Assembly: GCA_019915015.1 (NCBI GenBank)
Contig: JAHBBC010000024.1
Span: 372,001-436,000 of the forward strand
Reading direction: 5' to 3'
DNA: 64,000 bases
Source: Auriscalpium vulgare
Lineage: Eukaryota > Basidiomycota > Agaricomycetes > Russulales > Auriscalpiaceae
Under the pieces are notes generated by a model. That model made no database searches, was not told where the DNA came from, and was given only the letters and a program-made list of their open reading frames with translations. Position numbers and translations under genes: made by a program. Below, piece after piece: positions 32,419 through 43,144 of this stretch (the stretch's first letter is position 1; each line of letters begins with the position of its first letter).

Positions 32419-34198
32419 ATGGCTGCCCGTGAGTTGAGAGCCTGGCTCGGCCGACACCTATGTTGAGGTTAGGTCCGCAAGCCCTAACCTAGTTTTCGGT
32501 GCGAAAGGTGTGGCGAGTGTCCTCAGGCTGGCAGTGTACTCTACGACACTCCTCTCAGAGCTCAGTCGCCTTGTCGATCGGTATGCCAACAGGACTCGTT
32601 TCGCGCATCTCCGACTCGATCATCATATATATCGCCTTTCTCATATCAGTAATCTTATCCTGTGGACACTCATTCAACATCTTCCTAGGATCTTCGAACA
32701 AACATCCATGACTTACCCGTAGAGACGTTGCACCAAATATTTCAATCCGTCCCTCTATTTTTGCCCGATAGTATCCCCGTCAAATCCTTGGCAGACGAAG
32801 CTCGCATCCTCGAAGGCTGGACGTACGATGATATTAGGAGGTCCTGGAAGGCTCCTCCGTGGCGTCCCTCGGGTCTCGCGATTTATCACGTCTGCCGGCG
32901 CTGGCGAGCTATCGTACATGACGCTCAAGATCTCTGGACCACTATCCCACTGCGCAATTCTTGGTGGGCCAAGGTCGCTCTTGCGCGCTCGCGGTCCGCG
33001 GCTCTTCGCATCCACATTGATCTTAGCCTCCTTGACATCCTCCCGGACTACCTTGATGCGGCACGCAAGCTAGTGGAGCACATGCCCCGCGCGCGCGAGA
33101 TCTCGATGTGTGGTGAAGATCTTAACACTCGCCTTACGGAGGGGAAGACGTTCGTCGGTCAGGCTGTTGCTGTTTTGTGGCAGGATCCCGCGCCATTTCT
33201 TGAATCCTTCAAGCTGCGGGACATCCTAGGCACTCGCCTGCCTGATGATATATTTCAAGGTTATGTGCCCTCGGCTGCGTGAGGTTTGCGTGAGCCGCAC
33301 CGTCGGCCCAGCGTCCTGCCTCCTGGCCGCCCCCTTGGTAGGTTTCGAAATGGACCGCGGAGACATAGGGGGGCCTTTGTCCCAAGATCCAGGAGACGTT
33401 AGGAAGGTAGGGAGCGACGAAGACCATGCGTACTACAACTGGGCATACCTCTCCGTGGCTCTCAAGAGCTTCTCCAACCTACGCGAACTCTCCTTGTGTT
33501 ACATCCGAAATCATCCCCGTACTCTACTTGAGGATGAACGGCACTCCCTTCATTTTCCATTCCTAGAGAAGCTCACAATCGAGGGCACGACCCGCGAAGT
33601 CAAGCACTGCCTATCATTCCTCTCTGTACCTGCTACCGTCCAGATGCACCTCGAGTTTCGCGTTCGCTTAGGGGACATGTCCGCAACCGATACATCATTT
33701 GGCGAGGTCGTCAACGCCATTCACAAGATGATGGAGATGCATGGACGGAATATCAACGCAATTGGACTGGCCTTCCGCCATCTTGGTGTTTGCTGGATGC
33801 CTCCTGCCTATCCTGCGCATTCGCGGTCGAGCAAGACGGGGTTCTCCATCACTGCTTCCAATCACCATATCATCGCGCACAACGGGAATGGTCACAATGC
33901 ACAGCAAGGCATGTCAGCAAGCGCGGAGCCACTCATTCATATGTATTTCAAACGGAGTGACGGGTTATTCTCGTGGGACGAGATTCTTGCCGTGCTGGCT
34001 ATGGTACCGGGGATTAAGAATTTGGAGACGGTGAATATAGAGGGAGTCGGAGAGCCATGGGCATTCGGTGCCCCAAACCACAATGCTGGCACCGAGGCTG
34101 CGACACGCCTGTCGGCCATGATCCCCTGCTGCGAGGACGTCCTGCGCAAGTATGCCGTGCAGGTTGGCGCCGAACAGACCCCTTCTATTCCATCGTGA
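32419..34198 (+). pseudogene. F-box/LRR-type gene with frameshift(s)
   Basis: A short first exon ATGGCTGCCC (32419-32428) splices by GTGAGT...CTAG to 32493, encoding about 75 residues rich in Leu. The F-box (IHDLPVETLHQIFQSV) then appears in another frame from about 32700, so an unseen splice or a lesion is needed there. The F-box part continues to DDIFQG near 33262, where one extra base (GGTTATG for GGTATG) shifts the frame to CPRLREVCVSRTVGPASCLL, which is open to the stop at 34198. The C-terminus LAMVPGIKNLETVNI ... IPCCEDVLRKY matches the other family members in this window. It would be an SCF substrate adaptor if intact. Confidence 0.6.
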
Positions 34199-34416
34199 CT
34201 GAGCTGTCGCGTGGCGAGCTCGTATCAACTTATAATATCGCTGGCACACACCCGCCTTCCTGCCCATCCCCCATGCCCCACGTTGCCCGCCGCTTATTAT
34301 TCTGTCACGGACGTTTGTATCAGAACACGTTACTCTATAAGCCTACTCTCCGTTATCCATCGCTGTATCATCACTGGTAGGAGCTAACCCATTTTGACGA
34401 ATTTCTCGAGAAAGAG

Positions 34417-35336
34417 CTATTCGGTCGCGTTCCCGAACGCGAACGGCTTGGAGGAGGCTACATAATCCGGCTCCACTTCAAACGCAAGGGTTTGCACATA
34501 TGCGACGAAGGCCGAAACTTCAGCCGGGAGGTCGTGGCACAGCGTTGAAGGGGTGCATGATTTCTTCTTTGCAAAGATGGAATCATCATCTGTGAGGGTC
34601 TGCCAAGGAAGGGAGCCACGGATGAAGTAGACGAGAATGTATGCTAACGATCCCAGATCGTCGCGGCGGGATTGCTGGATGCCGGCGTGTGCGTTCGCAG
34701 ATGCCCATCGCGCGGACCCGACGAGCTCCTGTCCTCTATGATACGGAATATGAATGTTGCTAGCAGGATTTCGGTAGCGTGACGCGAGGCCGAGGTCAAT
34801 CATGAATGTCGAGCTTGCTGACCGAGCCCAAGTAAGAAGTTGGAAGGCTTGACGTCGCGGTAGATGTAGCCTCGATTATAGATGCGCTCTAGAAGCATAA
34901 GCTGAACAGAAGTGAGTCACTCGGATATATTGCCTATGTAAGCATAACGCACCATCTGCTGGCAAAGTACGGAGGCAGTGGAGAGGTTGAAGCCAGCCTG
35001 GCGCGACTGAGGGCCGAAGAGGTCCATCACTAAAGCATCATTTCCGCCTTCTGTAGTGAACATATGCACTCGAGGAAGCCCTAGAACGTTGGCCAGGTCC
35101 TTGTACACCATAACTTCATGTTCCAGGCTTGAGCTTGTGCGGTACGTGGGATCGAACGGCTCCAGCTTGACCGCAACGTCGCGCGTGGTGAAAATATCGA
35201 TGGCCTCATATACCTGTCCTAATAGGGAATTAGAGCTTGCATGAAGAAGAGAACCAAACTACGAACCAAATGACCCCGACCCGATCTTCTGCTTCAGTCG
35301 ACAACGTCCTCCAATCCTGACGACGGTGTTACTCAT
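34417..35336 (-). pseudogene. Casein kinase 1-like gene with a frameshift
   Basis: The start MSNTVVRIGGRCRLKQKIGSG at 35336 gives the glycine loop GSGSFGQVYEA across an intron (35266-35219). The ATP lysine follows in DVAVKLEP, then VMVYKDL, PRVHMFTTEGGNDALVMDLFGP, and, after another intron, YIYRDVKPSNFLLG. From there the DFG-equivalent MIDLGLASRYRNP and SRRDDLGSLAYILVYFIRGSLPWQ are one frame off, near 34800-34835. Adding one base in the GGG of CTTGGGCT restores LLG-ARSASSTFMIDLGLA. The protein would be about 300 residues, shorter than canonical CK1. In mushrooms CK1 genes are expanded and many are truncated. It may be a real pseudogene or a functional gene with a one-base consensus error. Confidence 0.65.
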
Positions 35337-36817
35337 CGGCGCTGGAATGCAAGTTGTGGTGGAATTCGTGGGGGTGTCCTGAGGGACACTCGCCTATGGC
35401 TCCTGGCTGGACGTCTCTCTCCCGGACTTAGCGGCGCGTCACAGTACGTACTACTGGTGAGCTTTTGGATGACGAGGTATACTGATGTGGTCTCCTGAAT
35501 TGAGTAATGTATTTGCGGATATGTGCGTCGTTAGACATACATTTGCTCTCGGGATATACGGCTTCCTGGGCCGTGTATTAATGGAAGGTCGACGGGCTGA
35601 CGCTCATTGGACACTTTACACGGCTCTCCGAAGCATGTCTTGTCGCCTCAATTACCGAGCTGAGCAGGCGCGCGCACTGTGCGGCCGAGGACAGCGGGAA
35701 GTACAGGTATGTTGCCGCAAGTTGGCCGGCGCTGTGAACGTTGCGTGTGTCGACGCCGGAAATCAGCTGGCCCGAGCATGACCAAACCGCGTGATTCGCC
35801 ACTGAGAAGACGGACCGTTCGCCAAGGGGGTCTTGACTACGAGAAGCATGAACTGGTATTCAGGAGCGACAACAGGAGTCAGCGCGCTTTCCTACCGGGA
35901 CTCGAGTGCTTACATGCACATGCACAACACCCCATGGGGTCAAGTTTACGTTGTGGGTGCCGACTTGCACACGGGCCGAACACACGACACTCTATAGTTT
36001 GAAAGTTTATCGCAGGTTCATGTTCGTAAGCCCGAGGATGACAAGGAACCCTAAGCATCAGCCTGAGAACCTGAGAACCTCCGATTCGCAAGGGTGGCGG
36101 CGACCGCGGTCGGGCTGGGAAGCAAGTACGGCACGCTAACAATGCTGCATCAGATGAGCAAGACGGATGGGAATTACCTGAGCGGGAGTGCCTCTTGCGA
36201 CAAAACGTGCATTATCTTTGCCTTCGCGGACGGATCCTACAGTTGACTGACGCTTGGCAGATGGCTATACGTGTATCGCCGTCGGCGAAGGGTAGGCGCA
36301 TATGGACGGGTCCAGACGCCGTGGGATCTGCGTGCGGGGAACTCCCCTTCCTCGGTTCCTTCGTTCGGGTATAGGCCAGGGGAAACGTACTATCGAGATT
36401 ACTTGTACCACAGGGCGCCCTGACAGGGCAATACCCGAGCAGATGTTTAGGCGCTATTGAGGCGGGCAAGGGCACGCGCCGACTGTATGTTCTTGTACTG
36501 TCGTCAAGATACGGCAGCCAGGCCACCAGATCGACTTCAGGCTTGGCTGGACTAGTGGCGGGAGGTGCGGGGGTGCATTGGCATCGCAGATCCCGTACCC
36601 ACGCCGCGGTGGTGGTGATCTTAGCTGTCAACTCGCACGCACCTTATCGCGTAACAAGCCATAATGCGAGAACCGGAGCAACATGAAAGATATGATTGAT
36701 GAATAGGGCAGAAGGTAAGCAAGCGAGGGGTATGGGTCAGAGGACTGCTACGATACACAAACGCCTGTGTCAGCAGGTCATCCGGATGGCGCGAATAGAG
36801 CAGGTCTTACCCAGATG
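35337..36817. other. Intergenic, 1.5 kb
   Basis: No recognised gene, RNA or repeat. The minus-strand 139-codon frame at 36212-36631 has no family resemblance and was not accepted. Confidence 0.45.
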
Positions 36818-37244
36818 CTACGACGGCGCTGCCCTTGGCCCCGAGACCTTACGCTCTTTCGCTTCTCGCACGAGAATACGCAGTCTCATGCCCTCCCATC
36901 CGAGCAGGTCCGTTTTTGTCTGCAGGAGATATTGGTCTAGACCGCCGTACTGCGCGTCCAGGTGTCAGCGAGCGGTCGCGAGACAAGAATGTACACGTAT
37001 AACGCACCTTCTTGATGGTCTTGAGTGCGCGCGTGGTCAGTTTGACCTTCAAGGTCTCCCCCAGCGCCTCTGAGACGAGGCGTTTGCTCTGCACGTTGGG
37101 CAGCCACGTCCGGCGTGTCTTCTTCTTGGAGAAGGGCACGTTGTTCCCGTACTGCTTCATTTTTCCGTGGAAGAGTCCGAGCTGGGAACGTTTGAATGGC
37201 TGGCTGAGCACCGCAGCCGCGAGGGCGGGTATTGAGGGAAACAT
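36818..37244 (-). CDS. Mitochondrial ribosomal protein bL28m
   Basis: Two exons (37244-37008 and 36949-36818) give 122 residues. The sequence FKRSQLGLFHGKMKQYGNNVPFSKKKTRRTW with the following SKRLVSEALGETLKVKLTTRALKTIKK is typical of bL28. After the intron, YGGLDQYLLQTKTDLLGWEGMRLRI is the conserved C-terminal block of the fungal mitochondrial form. It is a structural protein of the large mitoribosomal subunit. The Met at 37244 is chosen because the conserved start FPSIPALAAAVLSQPFKRSQ follows. A GTAAGG at the end of exon 2 could instead splice to a slightly different C-terminus. Confidence 0.9.
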
Positions 37245-37894
37245 GAGGGCAACGTGGTGGTCGGCGTGAGCGTCGCGCGCGTCGACGGGCGTCCCTCGGC
37301 GTGGGAACACGCGACTGAAATGGCAACTCCCGCAAACAGCAGCTCTGGCCCAGCAGCTTGCCTCCATCGCGCTCCGTCTCCCGCTCTCGCGAGCAACCAG
37401 AGTCGCTGCCGTGATGCGACCGTCACGAGTGCGGCTCGATCGCAGGTTCATTATGTTTTTTTCTGCTGACTTTCCTTGTTCCCATCGCCCAGGAACTCAT
37501 TTTTCCGAGGATATAATGCGGCAAGCGGCGATACTATTCGTCTATCGCCTTGCCTGGTCTTGGGAATCTGGGGCCGTGCAGAGCCGTGCAGGCACCGAAG
37601 GGCACCGAGGTTTGAAAGGGTTTGAAGCTCGGACGGCATCAGCAACTCGCACCGAAACAGTCTTGCTGTCATGAAATTGCCGCCGCAGACAATGTGCCAG
37701 CCGTGCGACTGCCGGGCGCGCAGAGGGCAACGTACACGCCTTCTTCCCCACAGCCGCCTGCTTCAGAGTTTCTTCTAGCTTGTTTGATCCGACCCCGCAA
37801 CGCCTGACAAGTTATACTTACGCGACAAGGGGCCCTTATATCTACTCCTCGGCGGTCCGCTTATTGCTGCACCTCCGTCTCCCCCTTCGCCACA
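37245..37894. other. Intergenic, divergent promoters
   Basis: The minus-strand bL28m gene and the plus-strand F-box-like gene diverge from this 650-bp region. No other coding sequence or clear repeat is present. Confidence 0.45.
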
Positions 37895-39112
37895 ATGCGT
37901 TCTCGCCAGCCTACCACTGCGAAACCCACTCTCCTCGCCCTCCCCACCGATGTCCTCCTAACCATCCGCGACCTCATCTCCGATGCCCCCTTCACCTCCG
38001 AGGATCCCAGCTTAGGCCTCCTCGCGCACGTCGCCGTCTCCCGCACAAGCCGTCAGCTGCGCGCCCTCTACCACTTCTCCAGCGCGGAGTACGAGCAGCG
38101 CTTCTGGAAGCGTGTGTGTGTGGGCGCCGGGTTTGGCAGGCCTGTGCGTCGTGAGCAAGGCAATGCACAGGACGCGCCGCCGGTCATGGGCTGGCGCCGC
38201 GTTGCCCAGCTCGTCGCCGCGCACATGCGGGTGTGCGAGATACGCAGTTGCAGGGAAGCAAGCTCTTGGTTCGGTTCGTCGTTTCCCTCTACCAGTGCAT
38301 GCATGGCCGCGCACTGGGCCACCGAGTCATGACCAACGATGGCAATCGTCCCCCGTTACAGCTGGCGCCCGCAGGGTCCCGCAACACTGCCACACGCGCC
38401 CGCAAGATACTGCGCAGAAGCTCGCGTTCCATCCCCTGTTTTACTACCTGCACTTTTCCCCGGAGGGCGCAGCGCTCGACCCGAACGCGATCCTCTTCAC
38501 GCATCTCCCCACCTACCCGGACTGCCGCTTCAAGGTGTACGCCCCGCTCGCGGTGCACCCCAGCGCGTCATGCGCGTTTGTCACCTACCCGCCCGTGCGC
38601 AAGATATCCTTCATGCGCCCCGGTGGTGATGAGGATGCCGTAATCGCGAGCGTCTTCAACCCGGATGGGGTGACGATCCTCGACGTCAACCGGTTGCTGG
38701 CCGACATGTGCGTTCCCTGCCTCTCTACCGTTGCGCACTTGCTTATGACCGTTCGTATCTCAGATTGCCGCAGGGCCTTACGGCAATGCGCACGGTCCTG
38801 TCGCACTACCAATCTCTGATCGACGACTACCGCGGGCCGACGGCGTCCTTCGCGGAGACGATGGCGCGCGGGCTACATCGCGGCTTTCTAGGAGATCATC
38901 GGTGCGTCGACCCTCGGAATTTTGCCGTGGCAGTGGTTTACCATGTGGTTAGATACCCATTTTTGCCTGTCGACGGGTCGGCCGAGGTCGGTCGTCCGAC
39001 CCCAGCAGCGGCGGACGTGCCGCTGGGTCCGCTCGCCATCAGCTGCGACAGCGATGGTCATATTATCCGCCTCGATGAGAAGCACCTCGCCGAGGTCCTG
39101 GTACAGGCGTAG
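37895..39112 (+). CDS. F-box-like protein of unknown function
   Basis: The N-terminus TLLALPTDVLLTIRDLISDA has the Leu-Pro pattern of an F-box, followed by VAVSRTSRQLRALYHFSSAEYEQRFWKRVC, as in fungal F-box proteins. At least two introns are needed. One in the range 38227-38411 has an acceptor probably just before KLAFHPLFYYLHFSPEG; another runs GTGCGT...TCAG from about 38709 to 38762. The last exon then stays open to the stop at 39112. The total is roughly 340 residues. The domain after the F-box contains PPVRKISFMRPGG and is not one I recognise. It is unrelated in sequence to the F-box/LRR relics nearby. Confidence 0.55.
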
Positions 39113-39644
39113 TCCTGCGCGCACACCTTTTGGACTTGTGAGTACGATGATGTGATGTATTTTAGTAGCCCCGTACTATCAGCTTGTTCGCAAATCATGC
39201 AGTTTCAGATTGCAGCAAAACAGCTTGATGGACGGAAGGCCCAGCGGCCAGTCCGGGTATAGTTACCTGGCTTGGCCTCACTTTCTCTAGAAAGCCCGGC
39301 GGCGGCATTGGATCACCCTCAGCGCAACAATTTCAGCATCTGATCACAAATTGTCACCGACAACGTGGCGTCTCATGGTCCCCTCCCCTCCTCCCAAGTC
39401 TGAGCCCGTCTTACCTCTACCGAAACACAACGTCGCATGACTGCTATCTCTAGCTTCCAAGAAGGCTGTCGGAGCTCCTCCACCACCGCGCGCTTATCGG
39501 CGATGCTTCTACGAGACGCCTACATAAGTGCTCGCGCGCGCGGCTGTGTATTCCCATCCTCTCGAAGGTGGGACGATCAAGCGCTTCTGCGCGCACCTGA
39601 CCGCATATATCCAACGGCTCCACCCTTCCGCGCCCCTCAGCAGC
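39113..39644. other. Intergenic, upstream of permease gene
   Basis: No gene is supported. An in-frame ATG exists at 39528, but conserved permease sequence begins later and the ATG at 39645 has a better context. Confidence 0.4.
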
Positions 39645-41746
39645 ATGCCTGCTTCCCTATCCGCCCGGGACACAGAGAGCCTAGCAAAATCCACCGCTCC
39701 GCATGTGCACGTCGACGAGGGCGGCCAGTCGGACCTGCGCCTGCGCGAGCTCGGGTACAAGGTTGAGTTTCGGCGCGAGATGTCGTTCTTCGGCGTTCTG
39801 GGAATGTCCTTTTGCGCGATTGGCATCCTCACGGGTATGAGCAGCGCGTTCCAGACGGGTCTGTTCTCCGGGGGCCGCTCGGGCTCTTCTGGGGATGGAA
39901 TGTACGTGGCTCTTTTTCTCCAGATGTGAAAGGCGGGGCTAATCATGAACTGTGACAGATATGCAGTCTGTTCATGTTCTTCATTGCGCTCTGCCTTGCG
40001 GAGATATGCAGTGCATAGTGAGTTGCTTGATAACTGTCTGGGCTGTGAGAATAACTGATGATCTTGTTTGCAGTCCGACGATGGGTGGACTGTACTTCTG
40101 GGTGTGCAAGATGAAGCCTGATTCGCCTTTCCTCGGATGTACGCTCGTCAAACCCAAGCATTATCAGTTAAACTAATAATCGCTCTTAGTCTGCACGGGA
40201 TGGATATACGCTATCGCCATGACGTTCACAGGTACCTCAGGTAACCTCAGTGTCGCGCTTTACATCGCCTCCCTCGCAGAGGTAGGGCAGGGGCGTATCC
40301 TCACGCGCGTTGAGATCGCTGCAATCGCATGGGGCGTGAACATCCTTTCTGGGATTGTGAACACGATCGGGACGAAGGCAATAGGTCATATGAGCGCCTT
40401 CAATATGTGGTGGACGCTCGGGGGGACTTTCGTGCTCGTCATCACGCTTCTTGTGAAGGCGCCCGAGAAGGTATGCAATCTCCCAAGTGCCACACCTGGT
40501 TCGGTTCAGAACATGTCACTCGCAGAATTCCGCGAGCTTCGTTTTCACAGACTTCGAAAAGTGAGTGATGTACTTCTTTGATGCACAGCGACGGTGTCAA
40601 CGCCTCGCGCCGCAGCTTCACAGGTTGGGGATCGCGTGGCTTTGTCGTGTTGCTTGGCTTCCTGCAGGTGCGCGCGTCCGCAGCACGGCACACATCCACG
40701 CCACCCACACTCACGCCACCCAGGCCGTCTACACGCTCGAGGGCTGTGAAACCGCCGCACAGGTCGCCGAAGAGGCCAAGCGCGCGGAGGTGCTCGCGCC
40801 CATCGCGGTCGTGGGCAGCATCGCAGGCTCGTGGCTCATCGGGCTCGCGTACATGCTCGCGCTGCTCTTCTCCGTGCAGAGCATCCCGTCCGTGCAGGGC
40901 ACGTCCTACGCGCTCCCCATCGCACAGCTGTACTACGACGCGGTCGGCAGGCGCCTCACGCTCATGTGTCTCGCCGTCGTCGCGCTCGCGCAGTTCATGG
41001 CCGCGGTGACGGCGTTTACCGCGAGCTCGCGGCTGCTATACGCGCTCGCGCGCGACAACGCATTCCCCGGGAAGACGCAATTCATGGCGCTGAACCGGTT
41101 CCAGGCGCCGTACTGGGGGTATGGTTGTCGGTGCTCATTGGTTGTGCGATCTCGTGTGCGTACATCGGATCGGCGATTGCGGTACGTAGCTCCTTGTTTT
41201 TTTCCCGTGCTGTGACGCTGACTCGCGTTGTTGTCCGCGGTGTCGGTAATATAGTTCAACGCGATCTTGTCGTCCGCGGCTATCTCGGTGATGCTCGGCT
41301 ACCTGCAGCCCATTATAATTCGCGTATTCTGGCCGGCTTCGTGAGTACAACGCAGCTACGTGCATTCCGCACTAATGCATTTCTTGACGTGCACAGCCTC
41401 AAAGAACGAGGGCCTTTCACGCTCGGCCGATGGTCGTGGTCAATCAACTTGCTTAGCTTCTTGGTACGCTGTTGTTTTTCCCCCCGAGATGTCCGCCACT
41501 CACAGATGCGGTGACACCGACACTGGTCTCACGCAGTTCACGGTCTTCATCTGCGTACTTTTCATTCTCCCAACGGCGCATCCGGTCACCACGCAGAATA
41601 TGAACTATGCCATCGTTGCGGTGGGCGGTATCTTGATCATCGTGGGATCGACATGGGCGTTCTGGGGCAGGCACCGGTTCGTGGGGCCAGTCGCAACTGT
41701 GGACGCGGAGCGCGAGGTCCCCCATGCGGAGCTCAAGGTGCAATGA
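39645..41746 (+). CDS. Amino-acid/GABA permease (APC superfamily), two single-base gaps
   Basis: Twelve-TM amino acid/choline/GABA transporter of fungi. Conserved blocks include SFFGVLGMSFCAIGILTGM, ALCLAEICSAYPTMGGLYFW, FCTGWIYAIAMTFTGTSGN and VYTLEGCETAAQVAEEAKRAE, ending in FWGRHRFVGP. About ten short introns separate them. The frame breaks twice. At the GGGGG of 39870-39874 six Gs would give LFSGGPLGLFWGWN, and that also makes exon 1 exactly 86 codons. At the GGGGG of 41115-41119 six Gs would give PYWGVWLSVLIGCAISC. Both breaks being the loss of one G from a run of six suggests consensus errors rather than a dead gene. The substrate is unknown; relatives import GABA, choline or basic amino acids. 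Confidence 0.85.
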
Positions 41747-42409
41747 GAGCTGAGGGTGTTCTAGGCGAGGTATGGCCTTGCTATCGCCGCTGGCGCGCAC
41801 GTTCAGCAGGGAAGCATATCTTGCCCGCTAATTCTCCGAGCTTCCAGACTCCCGACCTGCGGGATCGGTCAAATACTAGTTCAGTAGAGCGGCCAAAGAG
41901 TGGCAGAGGAAGTCTATCCAGGCTGCAATGAATAAACTATAAACCGTGACCTGGCCGAGGAAGGCACCCTTTCCTGCTACCCCGGGACGAACACTCCGCG
42001 AGTCTGACAGGCACAACGCATATGAGCCTCCTCATTCACTGTACGGGGTGGAGCGGCCTGTAGCCTCGACGTTCATGGCCCGTTCTAGGAGAGGGATTGA
42101 TATCGATCATGAGGTCTACGAGCAGTCTGGACCGAGATCGGAACGGTCCGCCACGAAAGTCAAAGCTCAAAAATCACAGAAAAAGCAAGAAAAAGTGGGC
42201 TGAAATAGAGAAATAGCAGAGAACAGGCGGAGAGGGATGCGAATTTGCTAGACGTCCGTGGACGGGAGGGGAGACAGTGACAAAGCATGAGAGGCGTGGC
42301 TGTGTGACAACGATGAAGCGCCAGTTGAAGCGCCCGCGGCTTGTCTTCCTTGCCAGCCTGGCAGCCACCGTCCTTTCCTGCGAACCACTACGACCCATTG
42401 TTGCAAAAT
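41747..42409. other. Intergenic
   Basis: No gene is supported; the region contains the end of the permease transcript and the upstream part of the phosphatase promoter. Confidence 0.45.
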
Positions 42410-42417
42410 TATATAAA
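42410..42417 (+). promoter_or_regulatory. TATA box of phosphatase gene
   Basis: TATATAAA lies 63 bp upstream of the ATG at 42473, in an otherwise GC-rich promoter. Confidence 0.6.
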
Positions 42418-42472
42418 GCATCCTTGTCGCCGCAGAATTCGTTAACCTTTTTCTCAAACCATCCTCGCATCC

Positions 42473-43144
42473 ATGTCTCGCGCAGTATCCTCTCCCACCC
42501 CTCTCCAGACCGCGCAGCGCGCGATGAACGCTATCCCCGTCTCCACACGACCCCGCCCCCTCACCTCCGTCTGCCCCCGCCCGATACCCAACTCCTACTG
42601 GGCCACTCCGTTGTTACTTGCATGCGAGTATCCGTGGGCACCGCGGCGTGGTGATGCCCTGCGTGCACAGAAGATCGACCTCCTGCTCGAGGCGGGCGTG
42701 CGGTCGTTCATCGACCTCACCGAGACAGGCGAACTGTCGCCGTACGCCCCGTACCTCTCCAGTCGTGTCGCGCTGCTCGGGCTCAACCCTTCCGAGGTCG
42801 AGTACCACTCGTTCCCGATCCACGACCGTTCCCTTCCCGAGTCCGTCGACTACGTGTACCGCATCCTCGACGTCCTGAAGGACAACGAGCGTCGCGGGCG
42901 CGTCACCGCTGTGCACTGCCGTGGTGGCATTGGCCGCACGGGGCTGGTTGTTGGCTGCTGGCTGGTCGAGAGCGGCGCGGTGCGCGACGGTGACGGGGCG
43001 CTGGACTTGATTGCGCGCGAGTGGAAAACGGTCGAGAAGTGCAGGCGGTTCCCACACAGCCCAGAGACGGGTGGCCAGTGCGAATTCGTGAAGAACTTCG
43101 TGCGTGCGCACACCGCTGGTGCCGGCACGATTGCTGCGATGTGA
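42473..43144 (+). CDS. Protein tyrosine phosphatase-like (CX5R) protein
   Basis: An intronless frame of 223 residues. The conserved core has NSYWATPLLLACEYPWAP near residue 40, VRSFIDLTE in the middle, and the active-site loop VHCRGGIGRTG near residue 150, matching HCxxGxGRT/S. It belongs to the cysteine phosphatases of the cyclin-dependent-kinase-inhibitor-3/swiss-army-knife type. The length suits a single-domain cytosolic enzyme. The lack of introns in a window of intron-rich genes is unusual but common for this family in mushrooms. The substrate (phosphoprotein, phosphoinositide or nucleotide) cannot be told from sequence. Confidence 0.85.
   Translation: MSRAVSSPTPLQTAQRAMNAIPVSTRPRPLTSVCPRPIPNSYWATPLLLACEYPWAPRRGDALRAQKIDLLLEAGVRSFIDLTETGELSPYAPYLSSRVALLGLNPSEVEYHSFPIHDRSLPESVDYVYRILDVLKDNERRGRVTAVHCRGGIGRTGLVVGCWLVESGAVRDGDGALDLIAREWKTVEKCRRFPHSPETGGQCEFVKNFVRAHTAGAGTIAAM

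Noticed and set aside
36212..36631. 139-codon minus-strand frame
   Set aside because: No recognisable motif or splice context; composition looks random.
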